64,000 bases of DNA from Motacilla alba alba (GCF_015832195.1 NC_052018.1:36895052-36959051); one strand, 5' to 3'; shown: positions 32,346-46,249, counted from the first letter of the stretch. Translations and numbers: made by a program. The notes: generated by a model not told the origin, from the sequence alone.

Positions 32346-35141
32346 CTGTTCCCTGAGAAAACCAAAACCTTAAACCAGGTTGCTCTGGTGGCAGAGTGAA
32401 GCAGGCAGCCTGTGGTTCTGGACCTGCCAAGGGGCAGGTGGGATGGGACAGAAATGTGCTGGGCCCAGAATGAGCTGCTTCTGCACTGAACAACTCTGGC
32501 AGGATGGACATAGGTGCTGCAGCACATCATAGGTGCTGCAGCTCTTACTCTTTTCTCAAGTTTTCACCGCCAGCAGAGGTAAAGAGGGTGCTCCTGAGAA
32601 ACACCTGGGCACTATGGAAGCTGCTGGAGATGTCAGGTCAACAGCATTTGATGAGGCAGCACAGAGGACCGGGCCTGAGTCAATGGTCTGAGCGGATGCA
32701 GCGAGGAAAAGCTTTAGGGACTTGGTGACCAGATTTGGAAAGAAGAGACATGAAAATGAAATGGCAATGGCAGGTATGTGAGAGTATATGGATGAGAAAG
32801 GCCTGTGGAGGTCTGGATGAATATTAACACATCCCTCGGGGTGAAAATTTTAGTCCTACTGCCCCTTAGGCATTTGTTTGTAATGTGTGCATAAGCCATA
32901 CATCTGCTGTGTTAGGCTGAGGCTAGAGGAGAGGTGCTGCAGCCACCTCATCTGCTGCAGGGCAGGGCTCTGAAGGCATATTCAATCAGGACTTCCAGGG
33001 AGACACATACAGCTTGTGCGATAGAAAAGGATGCAATGGTACATAAATCAGAGATCATTCCAAAGAAGAGGTGAAGCTACTGTCATTTGAGAACTGGCCA
33101 TTGGTTTGTGGCAGTATCTTCAGGGAGAGGAGTCTGAAGTAGAAATCACACATGTGCCTTATAAAATGGATGAAAATGGCCAGAAGTTCCAAAATAAGAA
33201 AGGAAAAAATGAGTAATTTATATTTCCATAAAATGTAGGCCTGAGCATGGGCAGGAGTAGGCAGTAGAAGGTCTTAGTATGGGCAACTCAGTTCTGGTGG
33301 CTCCAATTTCTCACAAAATACCATTTTGACAACTCACCTTCCTTTTTTAAACCTTGTCTCTTACAGATATCAGTTCTGAATGGGCATGAGGGCAGCTATT
33401 CAACCCAGCTGATGAAGGGTTACTGTGCTGAATGCCTGTGTTTCTAACTTAAGACTCGAGTTTAGTTCCTGTGGCCTCCATTTTCAAAGGCTCGGTCTAA
33501 CACATCCTAAATTAACTCACCAGGCAACAGAGTATGAAATCGGACATGACCGATCGATCCTCGAGCATTGATCCAAAGCAAAACTAATGGAACGTAAAGA
33601 AAATGTAAGACTCTATTGTACTGTAAAGGCTGCCTATTTAGCCATTTTACAAAATAAAACTCCATTTGGGAGCTGGGTGGAGGTGTAAAGTTCAAGGAAC
33701 TGACTAAAACAAGGCATAGGGACTTCACAAACTGCTGCTGTACGAATTAAGCCTTGGGGGAATGGCTTTATTAGACACCACTGACTAAAATAATTGCATG
33801 ATAATTTTGGCTAGAGGCACCATCCTATCATCCATCCTATCATCTGATGATTTTTAAACTGTGCATGAACAGTTTAGACAGAGTGATCTTGGCATCCAGC
33901 TACATAGAACTGAGAAGCCCATTCAGTGTACCACATCTATGCTTGGGCTCTTGGGGAAAAGGAAAAAAAGGAAAAAAAAGAAGATGTCCTAGGACTCTCA
34001 AAGAGACGTCTCTGAGAAACAACAACAAGCAGTTCTGCATGCTCCTTCTGCAATGCTCTAAGAGATTACCCAAGGGCTTTCTCCTAAGGTAAGTGGCAGA
34101 AAAATAATCCTTTCTAGGGCAGTATGGAGCGGGCTTGAAGCAATGCAAATTAAAACCATGAGTATTTGCATCTTAACATTTAATGTCTAACAAGAAATTT
34201 AAAATTTATTGCTGCTATTTCATACCTCAGCTGATGTAAACGTGGCAGGAACATAACATAGAAGTGATTTGAATAGTGGCAAATGACAAGATGATTTTTA
34301 AAGAAGTAACAAAATCAAAAAATAAAGGAACTTCCTCCAAGAGAAATGATGGATTTCCATCTGGTTCTAACTGATTACATGCATGAATTTTTATTACTTG
34401 AAATAACCATACAAAAATACTTGGGCAGACACAAAGTTAGATAGTAGAATGAGAAATGTCTCAGGTATGTACTTTCTATACTGAAAATGGTATATTTCTA
34501 TTCTACGATGCTAGTAGTATGGAATAGGCTGTACTACTAGAATTTCTAGTCTACTAGTAAACTGGAAATAATTATATAATTGATATTTAAGTTTACTCTC
34601 TTACAGTAAACTGAAATTACTCTGTTAGAACTCATTAAGACCAGGAAAGGGGACAGAAATTGAAAAAATTAGAAGCACGTTGCTATGACAAGGTCGTGAA
34701 GTAGTTTGGGCTGATTTCTTAGAAACACTGGCTTTTGTGGCTCTAAACTAACTTCTTTATTTTATACACAGCATTCACTGCATCATTATTTATACTGCAA
34801 GTTCTACCAGTGCAGTGCTGAGGGGAAGTGTCCTGGTATCAAGGGCTCACTTAAAGGGTGAATTATACCATTCCTACAATTACATTTCCTCTGTTGGCTT
34901 TTATAATGCAAAGGTGAGGATAGATTATTTAAACACTGGTGGAAACAGCTCAAGAAACAAAACTCTGCCAAGCCAGAGTGGTATGTTTAGACACCTCCCT
35001 TGCCCTGAATAGTTATGTCCACTTTCTGTTCCAGACAGTTTCTACTGCTAGAGAATTTCATCTTTGGGATTAAAACATATTTATCCCTGAATTTACACCC
35101 TAGCATCACACTTAGGGTTTTGTTGTTTGGTTGGGGTTTTT

Positions 35142-35151
35142 TGCTGAGTCA
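35142..35151 (+). promoter_or_regulatory. MARE-like site TGCTGAGTCA upstream of GJA10
   Basis: A perfect left half plus core of the Maf recognition element bound by Maf/NRF2/BACH dimers, about 1.7 kb before the GJA10 start codon. A single motif match; function unproven. Confidence 0.25.
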
Positions 35152-36801
35152 ATCAATTTCAGTGAGGGATCAGCCATTTGCAAGGCAGTGAATATGCCTA
35201 AAGCTCCCTCCTTTGCTTAACTGTTGCGTTGGACTACAATAATTATTGCTGACTTTCTGTTTTCCTCCTGTGTCTCATTGCAGTGATATGTGTGGGAGGA
35301 AAGGAATGTGGAAACAAGATATTCTGGGTGCATAACAACACCTAAGAGATTGCTTGACTAGATCTGTTTACTTAGCCAGTTCCATGTGTGAAAATTCAAA
35401 TTTGCAGACCAAAAACAGTCCCAGAAATACAATAATAAAGTCTGTAGGATGCCTATGCTGAGAATGACTTCACTGCTGGTTACAACTGAAAATTTTTACT
35501 TGAAGTGTGGATAAATACAGTCTTGAAGCAAAACTGAACTACCTGAGATCATGTCATGAGCCAAGCTGTATTAATAATGGTGATATCAGCCAGCTACGCT
35601 ATCATTTAAATATATACAAGATTTTAGGCACACCAACCAGCCAGATCTTTTTTTTTTTTTAATAATTCTTAGAAATGGCACTTCACTAAAGGTTGTGGTT
35701 TAGTGGAATTTGGAATGTTTTGAAAGTATTGTAGCATAAAAGTAATTCAAATGCAAACCCTAAGGTAGATGTGATCCCAGTTGCTTCAATAATTTATTGC
35801 CATATTAGCAGAAAAAATCCAGGGACGCAACACCAAACATGCAGTTGATTCACAAATAAACAGTCAAATATCTTACATTTCAATTCCCCATATTACCTGA
35901 AGCTCTAAAAGAAAGCTTCAAAAGAAGCACCTTGTAAATCAAGCAGAACATAGAGCAATTTGCTCGTGAATCAGTATCTGGGATAGAGGTAGTTAAAAAG
36001 ATTTTCACACACTCACTGTTAAAAACCTCCACATCGTTCTGATTCAATTACCTCCTGTGTTAAAATTTACAATTAAGATGCAGCAAAACATGATGCATAA
36101 AAATAAAAGTATTAACCCTAGGAGCACTCAGGGTGTTGATATCATCCTAGAACTGGGACTGCAAATGTCCAGCTATGCGTAAATCAGCTATGTATTTGTA
36201 GTTTTAGAGAGAAATTTGTGAATCGTTACCCGGGTAGATGGGAAAATGTTGGATGGATGGCATTAAAATTGCTACTACTTTGGGGTAAAAAATGAAACTG
36301 GTTTAAGTCACAGTTATAGGACACTTCTCAAAACTTTATAAAAAATTAAAGCAAATAACATTATTTATTGTGGTAAAACTATGGCAACTCCATAGTCAAT
36401 GTGGAATGAAGTGGGTGGAGAATTAAACTGTAGTTAGCAAATGATTTGCAAGGTGGAAAAAAAAGTCATCTTCACTTCTAGTGGGAAGAAAAGAATATAA
36501 AGCTTGGGCAGTTATCAAGTACTGTGGTTTACAGCTGAAATCAATATCTCTTAATCTCACATTTGCATCTTTGACCAGTAATCATGAAGTTTGAATTAAT
36601 TTAAAAGCTCAGTAAGTAGAAAGTAATTATGAACTTCTAAGAGCTCTCCAGCTACCAGAAGAATGTATCTGAAACACATATATTAAAATTAACAAAAAAA
36701 GCCTGAAAACAAATAACAAAAACAACAACAAAAACTAAAAATGGCCATTTCCAAAAGAAATACATCATTGCAGGAAAGTAACTTTTTTTTTTTTCCCCCA
36801 G

Positions 36802-36817
36802 AAATGAACTTCTGACC
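36802..36817 (+). other. GJA10: GJA10 5' UTR tail after a predicted splice acceptor
   Basis: A pyrimidine tract followed by AG (36800-36801) sits 16 nt before the ATG. Many connexin genes have a noncoding first exon spliced to one coding exon, so this is probably the real acceptor. Confidence 0.65.
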
Positions 36818-38365
36818 ATGGGGGACTGGAACTTGTTGGGCAGCATCCTTGAAGAAGTGCACATCCACTCCACCATAGTTGGCAAAATCTGGCTCACGAT
36901 CCTGTTCATATTCCGGATGCTGGTGCTGGGAGTGGCTGCTGAGGATGTCTGGGATGATGAGCAGTCCGAGTTCATCTGCAACACGGAGCAACCCGGCTGC
37001 AACAATATCTGTTACGACAAAGCCTTCCCCATTTCTTTGATCAGATACTGGGTACTGCAGATCATATTTGTCTCCTCCCCATCCTTAGTGTACATGGGCC
37101 ACGCGCTCTACCGGTTAAGGGCACTGGAGAAAGAGCGACAGAACAGGAAAGCCCACCTGCGGGCTCAGCTCGAGGACCTAGAGCCCATGCTCGAGGAACA
37201 CAGGAGAGTGGAGAGAGAACTGCGTAAGCTGGAGGAACAGAAGAAAGTGAATAAGGCACCCTTGAGAGGGTCCCTGCTGCGCACCTATGTCCTACATATC
37301 CTGACCCGCTCGGTGGTCGAAGTGGGCTTTATGATAGGTCAGTATCTTTTATACGGGTTTCACATGTCTCCCCTTTACAAATGCACTCGGCCCCCTTGCC
37401 CTAACACGGTGGATTGTTTTGTGTCCCGACCCACAGAGAAGACCATCTTTATGGTTTTCATGAACAGCATCGCCGCCGTCTCCCTCTTCCTCAACATCCT
37501 CGAAATCGCCCACCTCGGCATCAAGAAGATCCAGAAGAGCCTGTGCGGGCAGCCGCTGTGGCCGGCGGGCCCGTCCGAAGAGGACCCCAGCGCGTACAAC
37601 TCCAAGAAGAGCTCGGTGGTGCCTCCGCCGCCCTGCCTGGCCAGCAACGCGTCCCCGCCGCGCCCCGCGCCCGCGCCGCTCCCGCCGCCCGCGCCCGGCG
37701 CCCGCGCTCCGCCGCCGGCCCGGCAGCACCGCGGGCAGCTCCGGGCAACGCCGCCGCCGCGCCGCCGGCACCACGGACAGCACCAGCCGCCCTCCTCCAG
37801 CAGCGAGGAGGCGCCGCGGGCAGCCCCGGCGGGCGGCGGGACGGGGGCGGCGGGAGCGGCCGCCGCAGCCCGCCGGACGCCCCGCAGGCAGAGCCGGGCG
37901 AGCGCCTGCCGGGATCCGGATGAGGAGCGCGGCGACTCCCCGGACAGCGGGCACTGCCCCGGCACCCGCAAGTCCAGCTTCCTCTCCCGCGTCCTCACCG
38001 GGAGCCGGGCGGGCAGCGACAGCGAGAGCACCGCCTCCCGCGGCGGCTCCGGGCCCGGCCCCGGCTCCGGCTCCGGCTCGGAGGGGAAGCGCCGCGAGGA
38101 GGGCGCGCCCAGCCCGCCGCCCGCCGCCTCGGGACGCCGCGTGTCCATGGCAAGTAGCGCCCGGGACAGCCCGCGGGAGGGGGGCGGCGGGGGACCTCGG
38201 CACCCTGTGCCGGCCCTGGGGAGGAGGGGGCGAGCCAGGGGGCAGAACGGCTCGGGCAGGACTCCCAACACAGCCCCAGAGCCTCGCTGCCCCCCGGACA
38301 AAGCCAAGCTCCCAAAAGCTCGGCCTCCTTCTGCCGTGAAAGCAGGAATACCAGGGAATTACTAA
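36818..38365 (+). CDS. GJA10: GJA10, gap-junction connexin (human Cx62 / mouse Cx57 orthologue)
   Basis: Connexins form hexameric hemichannels in the plasma membrane that dock into gap junctions; mouse Cx57 is known in retinal horizontal cells. The 515-aa frame is uninterrupted and the ATG has A at -3 and G at +4. Seen: N-terminus [16 protein letters not shown]1 about 20-40; first loop with C54, C61, C65 (CX6CX3C); TM2 about 75-97; long charged cytoplasmic loop about 98-153; TM3 about 154-180; second loop with C189, C194, C200 (CX4CX5C); TM4 about 208-233. All six loop cysteines are present. The tail (about 234-515) is Pro/Ala/Gly-rich and GC-rich, with [20 protein letters not shown] and RRVSM recalling the mammalian tail. 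Mouse Gja10 has, from memory, a small extra 3' coding exon; I see none needed here. Confidence 0.96.
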   Translation: MGDWNLLGSILEEVHIHSTIVGKIWLTILFIFRMLVLGVAAEDVWDDEQSEFICNTEQPGCNNICYDKAFPISLIRYWVLQIIFVSSPSLVYMGHALYRLRALEKERQNRKAHLRAQLEDLEPMLEEHRRVERELRKLEEQKKVNKAPLRGSLLRTYVLHILTRSVVEVGFMIGQYLLYGFHMSPLYKCTRPPCPNTVDCFVSRPTEKTIFMVFMNSIAAVSLFLNILEIAHLGIKKIQKSLCGQPLWPAGPSEEDPSAYNSKKSSVVPPPPCLASNASPPRPAPAPLPPPAPGARAPPPARQHRGQLRATPPPRRRHHGQHQPPSSSSEEAPRAAPAGGGTGAAGAAAAARRTPRRQSRASACRDPDEERGDSPDSGHCPGTRKSSFLSRVLTGSRAGSDSESTASRGGSGPGPGSGSGSEGKRREEGAPSPPPAASGRRVSMASSARDSPREGGGGGPRHPVPALGRRGRARGQNGSGRTPNTAPEPRCPPDKAKLPKARPPSAVKAGIPGNY

Positions 38366-38900
38366 GTCCCGAGGAGCATTAAGTCCCCGAATGCCAGCTT
38401 CTTTATACTCATTCCATCATCCCAATCAACTCGACGAGGATTGTCCCAGGGAAAACTTCTTCACCTCCAGCCAGTGTAAGAAAGAGAAGCCAAGAATGCA
38501 TTGAGTTCCATGACACAACTTCTCTCGGTTGCAGGTTTGTCTCAGAGGTGACCTCTGAGTCGAATAATTGTTCAATGAATAAATCAAAAGATCTACATGT
38601 AAAAACCCCCACCAAATAGTTGCAATGCCAGAGCCAACGACTACAGAATTGCTTTTTCAGCAGCTTCTCCTTTTCTTTGGCCACATGCTCTAGGCTTGCT
38701 TACAGTCATAATTTTGGCAAGATACAGTGCTCGCATTCAAGAGTCAACAAGGATTTCTTAAAAGAGGTTTGAATTCTGGTGGCCTCAGATCACAGGTTTG
38801 GTTCTTTAAGAGCACAGAGGCTCCTTTACAATCACTTGCAGTAGCAAGCCCATAAATACCTTTTTATAGGGCATGTAATAAACAAGATTACTTCACACAA
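38366..38900 (+). other. GJA10: GJA10 3' UTR (extent inferred)
   Basis: AATAAA occurs at 38578-38583 and 38877-38882, so the transcript may end near 38.6 or 38.9 kb. Confidence 0.45.
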
Positions 38901-39816
38901 TGCTCAAAGTCATAGATTCTGTTCAATTTTTTCCTCACTCTTCCCGAACATTCCCTCCCCCCTCTTTTTCTTTCCTATATGCAAAACAAACAAAGCCAAC
39001 AAACTTCAAATCTTTTCTGGTAAGAAACGCAAGGCACCATTCCACTGCTTATGCAAAAATTGTTTGTGAGTTCCAGTTTCCATGGGGTTACAGTTCCTCC
39101 AGTAAGCCAGTCAGCATAAGCCATGTTAAATTGTCACTTAGGTGCAATTTAACCACTTTCCACTTCAATCTTTTTAGTAGAGGGAGAGGGCCTAGAGCCT
39201 AATCAGTTGATCTGCTGGCTTTTGATACTCAGATAGAAGGCTCTTTAAAAAGGTGAATGCAGAAAGTTGTTCAAAGCTAGACAGAATTTCAGTAGCACTC
39301 TCTTGAGAACTCACAAAAGTTGCTTGGCAGCTTTTCCTGTGTAATGACAATGATTCTACCTTCCAGGGGAGACCTTCAGAGAAATATAGTCAGTTTGCAA
39401 AACAATGTCATTACTTTTGAAATAACATTCTCCCAGCATGCTGTCTTTGGAGATCATTATGTATAGGACTTGTGCTAGCAGTTTAAAATGTGACTGATGT
39501 AGATCTGCTTTCTGGTGCTTCCTGCTTACAGCATGCAATATTTAAAAGTGCAGGTACTTCTTAATACAGCTGAGGCAAGGTTTTGGCAAATGCACTTTAT
39601 TCTGGCACTGCTGCAGCATTTTTATGAATACTGATTTCAATACACAAATATCCTGGTGCATCATAAATTTGTTGAACCTGGGCATTAAAACTTGAATACT
39701 CTTACAGTCTGTATTCCTCAGTTCCTATATTAACTATTTAATTTGGTCAAAGGCACTCAGCATTGGTTTGATTTGTTTTAATATTGATTTCCAGAAGACC
39801 ATAATCATATACTAAT

Positions 39817-40221
39817 GACAGAATCACAGAATTTTTTGGATTGGAAGAAATCTTAAGGATCATCTAGTTCCAACCCTCACCCTGTCAGGGGAAACCTTCC
39901 CCTTGACCAGGTTGCCCCAAGTCCCATCAAACCTGGCCTTAAACACTTCCAGAGATGAGGCATTCACAACTTCTCTGGGCAACCGGTTCCAGCACCTCAC
40001 CACCCTCACAGTAAAGAATTTCTCCCTACTAAGCCCACTCTCTTTCAGTTTAAAGCCATTCCCCCTTGTCCCACCACTACGTGCCCTTGCCAACAATCCC
40101 TCCCCCCCCAGCTCTCTTGTCAGCTCCCTTTTACTTACTGGAAGGCCACTGTTAGGTCACCTTGGAGCCTTCTCTAGGCTGAACAATCCCAACTTTCTCA
40201 ACCTTTCCTCACAGGAGAAGT
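39817..40221 (-). mobile_element. CR1 LINE, 3' end, minus strand
   Basis: It begins with the reverse complement of the CR1 3' terminus (AGAATCACAGAAT, then TTGGAAGAAATCTTAAGGATC) and continues through CATCTAGTTCCAACC, CACCACCCTCACAGTAAAG and TTTCAGTTTAAAGCCATT, all typical of avian CR1 antisense sequence. It is 5'-truncated near 40221, the usual form. Confidence 0.92.
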
Positions 40222-43200
40222 AATGTTTGGATAAAAGAAAAATGTGTATGATTATATTAAAAATCTATCGATCATATTTTTTGTAATAAGTACTTAAAAG
40301 TGGCTATATTAAAAATAGTTATAAATGAAGCATACAAAGACATTGCCTAATGCCATCCCTGACTGACAGTGACGTGCAACACTAATGCAAAGAAAGTACA
40401 GACACTTCTTAACATAACAGTGAATCCACATGCACAAACATACCTTAAACAGCCAAAATACAGTCTGTTCTAACCTGGATCTTAATCTTGTAATCTAAGC
40501 TGGGTAGCCTAAGAGCAGAATTGACACTGTTCTTCAATTGTCTTGGAAAAAGTTCCCAAACTATCATCTTTAGTTCCATACTGGTTAAAGTTTTTTCTTT
40601 TTCCCCCTCATCCACACCATTGTGCCAGAATTTGTCTGTAGCATTCTTTGTATTAGGTTCAATGAGAGAGGAGCATCAACTCAGCCTGGAAAAGATCACT
40701 TTATACAGCTCAATAACCATTCTAGCAGCCTCCAACCAACCACATACCCATGTTCTGTGCCAAGGCAGCAGAACAGCTGCAGCTGCCCACAAACACCCTA
40801 GTTTTCTTCCTAGCTGAAAGAAACCCTCAAAGTTACACAAAATCCATCCATCTGATACTGCAAGAGTCTTCAGACAAGTCAACTGCACTCTGTGAGTCGT
40901 GGCACTGAAAGCACCGAGCAAGTCTAAGGGTACAGTTTATGGATGCTTGATCTTCAACCAGTGATCAGATTTTTTTATGACCAGTATTACCAACGCCATT
41001 TCCACACCAAAACTGAATCTCTAACAAGCAAGTAATAATCATTAGGGACAAATAAATGTGTTAAAAGTTACTTCTCATTATGTATCGGATCCTGTGGATC
41101 AAACTATGAAGATCAGGTGTTGGATAGTAGTGGCTGGGTCATATAATGGGATTTTTTTCATAAGTACAAAACTGTATCTCTCAAAGAGAACAGGAAGTTT
41201 GCCATAGGCTTTCCTCTTTGGAGGAAAGGTTATTTTGGATCTTTACTGAAAACCCCTATGAAACAGCACAGTAGGATATTGATTACAAAATGCATGTTTG
41301 GCTATCAGGATTCTTCAGCTTTTCCAGACTTCACTTCAAACTAGACCAGCTCTATATCTAAAAAAGAAGAAATGCCCTTCCCATTGGTAGGATTTATACA
41401 GACCACAATACAGGCCACAATGCAAACCAGAAGGCTATTTAAAACTTCCTTACCTGGAATTGGTGGAGATGAAGAGGTATTTTGTTGTTTCACATCCAGC
41501 TGCAGCATAAACCCCTGACAAAATATTTACATTGCAACTGTTTAGTTTTACACCCAAACTACTCACTCTTCATGTTCTGTTCCATTTCTTTCATGTGGCA
41601 TTATCCAAAGTTAATCATTATTCAGACCAGGAAGCCAAAGTGAGAGAGACAGAAAACCTAAAAACTTGCTTGACTAAAGATTCAGTGGGAAAAAAACCCC
41701 TTTTTTTGAGATACTGCTGGTCAATTTTTAGGCTTTCTATATTCTGAAGGCAGACCACCAAAACTGGACCTTCAAGCACATAGCAAAGCAAAGGTGGAGA
41801 ATACATCAGGGTTATTTCCAACTGATTTCATTCCACCTAAACACAATGACAAGAGCATTGCTGACTATACAGATGAGCTAATCTCAATATAATGTTACAA
41901 AACTCTACACTGACAGGGGAATCCAGCAACTGTGTACAGCTGAAGTCAGACTATCTGCACATCTCCAAAACCTTGGTCCCGAGGACCACAGTCAGCATGC
42001 TTTGAAGTGACAGAAAACAATTAGTTCACTGATAATAGTCTCCAAGCTAATAATTTCAAGGCTCACCTAGAGGATACATCTTACAGAATAAATAGCGTTT
42101 TATCTTCTAAGAGATATTGTGGGTACACACATAGTTCTGCCTTAAGGTTTGCATCTCTCACCATTTTTTAACTTTTATTTAATGGGAGATAGAGCTATGG
42201 AGCAAAAGGGCATCTTCAGGATGGTCCCAGGCTGCCAGACTCTGTTAGGTGAAGCAGGCCTTAAATGGCAGCTTTTCATAAACAATGAGTGAAAAAAGCT
42301 TCATTGAATTTAGTATATCCGTAATCATAGCTCATAGCCAGGAGGTGGCTCCGCAAAGGTGTGTAAGAATTATGCTGCTGTCCATAGGACTCTGCACATG
42401 AATTATATTATGAGAAAAAGACCTCATAATTTGCACCAGTCACGGTCTTGACTGGTGGATAATACGTGCTGAAGCCTGATAAGATTAATAGACTGAGGCA
42501 GTCAAAGATCAGTTTATAACAAGTACAGATACAACTGGTGCTGTCTTGAAAATAGGCAGGGCCAGGAATTACAGCCCAAAATAGGCACCTGGCTCTTGAA
42601 GCATTGCTCTGAGGGGTATTGTCTCCCAGCATCCACATGCAAGACTGTGTCAAACCATTAGGACCATCAAATAACTCTCTTCTTATCTCTGGGGGCCTGA
42701 AAAGCGAATCTGAGCACTCCAAATGAGCAAATAGAGAAGACAGCAGCTTTACTTCCAAAGGCACCGTTTGCCAGAATCAAGCAGTCTTCCTCCTCATCCA
42801 ACTTCTGCAAACCAGGGAGTGATTGCAGAATGATCAGAAAGCTCAGATGAGAGGACCACAGCCTGACTTTCCATCTTCAGAGTGTCACAATGTCTTCCCA
42901 ATTCAGTATCTGAATACAATAATTTCTACAAAAGCTGGAGGCTGTCTGGTATTTCATTGCTAGCTGAATTTGAAGTCTTGCTAGCTGTGTTTCCTGCCTT
43001 TCTAAAGCAGAGGATTCCAGTTCCGTGCTCAGCAGGATGTCCAGCATCAATTCTTTTCGGTCTTTACCTATACGATAGTTTTCTAAAGAATTCTATGCTA
43101 TGCTCTAAAACTTAGGAGTTTTAATTTGGTTAACTGGGATTGGGAGTATTTACCCTAGATTGGCAACTCTTTTCACAAAGGCACCAACTTTCAGATGACT

Positions 43201-44616
43201 TGGAACAAATTATATTTGCAACCCATGCCTAAACCTGTGTTAAGAGAACTACTGTGCTCATGCTTTTTCTAGAGTACCCAAGGGTATTCCAAGAAGATGG
43301 GGGCTTGACATTATCTAATGTTTGTGTTTCTTCCTGAAGCCATGATAAGTTCCTAAATCAAAAACCAAAACTGGAAATCATTAGAAGATGTATAATCATC
43401 TTAGCAACCAAAATTACTAGATCAATACTTTCATAAAGAAATCTTAGTCATTTTAGGCACTCCAGACTTTTGTTTTTCAAGAACTGCTGCATCTTCCCCA
43501 TCCTCTCCTCTGGAGTGTCCTGTGCTTTTACAGCGCCTTTTTAATAAGTCTGAATTTTTGGCTACAAAGTAACCAATGTATCTTTAAAAGCAAGACTCCC
43601 TTCTTACAGTGGATGAAGGGAATAAAATTAACAATGGAGCAGATGGTGACACTGATACTCTCAGATTGCAGAATTAGTGTGAGATAGGGCTGCTGATTTT
43701 ATTCTTTTGCAGAGAAGAAAGTCTCTAGGGCTGAAATGTCAAAGTTGCGGAAATTTTACAATTCACTAGGTTTGGTTTCCCTCATTGCACTGCTCTTTTA
43801 TTCCTCCATGCTGTTCAATTTTTCTCAATTCTCCATTCAGCTTTGAGCCTCTTACCCACTGGGAAAACACTCCATAGTGAGCAGGATAGGGAAGAGAAAG
43901 CTGGTGTTCAGCATGAGTGCTTGCCATCTTCTTCAGAACAGGGCATGTTTACTCAACCTTTCAACAACGTGTAAGGAATAAAATACCCACTCATTTAACT
44001 AGCTGCTCACCTGCTCTTGCTTCTGGGGCTGCAGAAGCTTGATAAGAGTGAATGTACATTGAAATAACAAACCTGATACCCACGGAGGAGTTATACAGCG
44101 GAGCTCCACCAGGAAAATCTGCAGGTGGGGTAAGGGACTGGCAAAACCCTGTGTTGCTCTAGAATTTTTGAGAATCCTTAAAGGTATTCACATTTACACC
44201 TGCTGGTAACTACTGCTGGTTTTGTACAGTTTTTCAGTGCAAATACCTCTTTAAAAAAGAAATAAATCCCACAGTACTTGTATTTTATTCTGCCCTGGAG
44301 CACTCAGAAGAAACTTGTGGTGATGACAGCAAGTGTACCAATTATCCTGCAAAAGCCACTTGGCCACCCAAAGGTAACCATTCACCACTAGCACAAGCAC
44401 AGATAAACTTTGGGTGTCAGCAGCAGCTGAACACTAATTAACCCCTCTGAGGATCTGTGCAGCAACAAACAAATAAGCTGGATTTTAAAAAGTGGAATTT
44501 GTTTAATTGAGTCCATCTTTGCAAGGTTTTAAAGAATTTAAAAATATACAAACCCCCTTACTAGGTACAGGAAGAACTACTAGATTGCGTTCACTGATTT
44601 CAAACAAATTACTAAA

Positions 44617-45215
44617 TCACAGAACTATAGAATCAGAATGGTTTAGGTTTAAAAGGACCTTAACGATCATCTAGTTCCAACCTCCACACCCATGGGCCAG
44701 GACATCTTCCACTAAACCATGTTGCTCAAAGCCACATCCAACCTGGCCTTGAGCACTTGCGGGGATGGCACATCCATAACAGCTCAAGACAACCTTTTCA
44801 GTGCCTCATCACCCTCACAGTAAAGAATTTCTTCCTAATACCCGATCTAAACCTATTCTCTTTCAGTTTAAAGCCATTACCGTTTGTCCTATCACACGCC
44901 CTTACTAACAGTTCCTCTACTGCTTTGCTGTAAGCCCTCTTTAGAGGGCTAAAGGTGCTCTGGAAGGTGCTATAAGGTCTCCCTGAAGGCTTCTCTTCTC
45001 CAGGCTGAACAATGCTAACTCAGCCTGTCTTCATAGGACAGGTGTCCCAACCCCTCTGACCATCCTCATGGCCCTCCTCTGGACTTGCTCCAGCAGGTCC
45101 ATGACATTCTTCTATTGGGGTCCTAGAGCTGGATGCAACACTCCAGGTGAGGTCTCAGAGGAGCCGAGTAGAGAGGGAGAATCACCCCCCTTAACATGCT
45201 GGTCACACCAATGCA
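44617..45215 (-). mobile_element. CR1 LINE, 3' end, minus strand
   Basis: Starts with TATAGAATCAGAATGG, the reverse complement of the CR1 3' octamer region, and contains the same internal words as the copy at 39.8 kb plus a longer 5' part (CTCCAGGCTGAACAATGC, CCCTCCTCTGGACTTGCTCC). It ends near 45215. It is longer than, and diverged from, the first copy, so the two are separate insertions. Confidence 0.92.
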
Positions 45216-46207
45216 GTCATGTACTTATTTTGGTTTAAAATCAAGGTGTTTCCCCTCTTCCCACTCCCCCGTTAGCATTGAACAAAGCCCTACAACGTAA
45301 GTATGTTGTCAGCTAAACACCAGATTCCCTTAATGATGTATTTGCTGGGGTTAATTACTATGGTAGCATTTCTTTTTCTCCTTTAAACCAATTCAGTTTC
45401 ATGCTTTTTTTCTCTTGTTATCTTTCAGAGCATGCTTCTAGAACTATCATCCATCATGAAAAAGTAAGGACATTCTAAGGAGAAGAAATAAACTAAGAGA
45501 CTGAGTACAAACTGCCTTCAGCAGAGAGATGAAAAGCAGATTTTCTGTTGTTATGTTCCCCTGTCCCACTGCTATAATGCTAAATTGATAATACAGTTTA
45601 AAAAGCAAACACTTTATTCCTCCATTTCATACCAATCCCGGCTGTGCTGTAGCCTGACTGCTGATGTTACTGGGTAGCTCGCTTCACGACTCAAGATTTC
45701 TCTCACGTAGACTGAGCTGGATCTTGTCAGTGTGTGCTGCCACTGCAGAAACAGCCTTGTGTCTTTGGGGAGCGTTTTGGGATGTACAACTTGTTGTGCA
45801 TGCTAGTGGTGTTCATATCAGAAACCAGCCTGATCCACCGAACTTCAAGGTAGCCTAAGACCCAAGGCACCGACAAGAAAGGAATAGTTTGATTTGAAAG
45901 TAACCTGGAAGGCTACGTGGCCTCAATCTCTCCAGACTTCAGCAGCTGATGAATAAAAAACCAGAGGAAACACTCATGGAATCTGAAAGGACAGAAAATT
46001 TAAGAGAGAAGAAAAACAGCTGAAGAATATCTGCAGCTTTTCTGCCTGTGCTAATGCAATCCTCAAACTCCGATAGAGCCTTTCCATGCTAATGTAGCCT
46101 CCTCATAGCTAATGCTTTTGGATTCAAAATTAAAACTAAGTGATATCAGACAATTTATTTTAAGTGCAAAACATCTATACTTTACAGTTTGCTGTTTGAG
46201 AAGATCA

Positions 46208-46249
46208 CATGGTGGTCACAAAAATGGTCATGGTGGTCACAAAAATCTT
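46208..46249. repeat. 21-bp tandem duplication
   Basis: CATGGTGGTCACAAAAAT is repeated with a 21-bp period, two copies, near-identical. Confidence 0.85.

Larger units (their letters stand above)
30386..36801. other. Intergenic region CASP8AP2-GJA10
   Basis: 6.4 kb, mostly AT-rich. It contains a CR1 fragment at 31634-31781, an unclassified GC-richer block to about 32345, a short repeat of CATAGGTGCTGCAGC at about 32510-32541, a CpG-containing patch at 33538-33570 followed by AATAAA near 33654, and a MARE-like site at 35142-35151. I see no further protein-coding gene. A noncoding GJA10 first exon may lie here but I cannot place it. Confidence 0.75.

Noticed and set aside
37349..38315. Minus-strand frames of 284 and 310 codons opposite GJA10
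   Set aside because: Shadows of the GC-rich connexin tail; composition is Arg/Ala/Gly/Pro only, no recognisable domain.
42408..42764. 118-codon minus-strand frame between GJA10 and BACH2
   Set aside because: Mixed composition made me look twice, but I recognise no domain, see no promoter or partner exon, and such a length can occur by chance.
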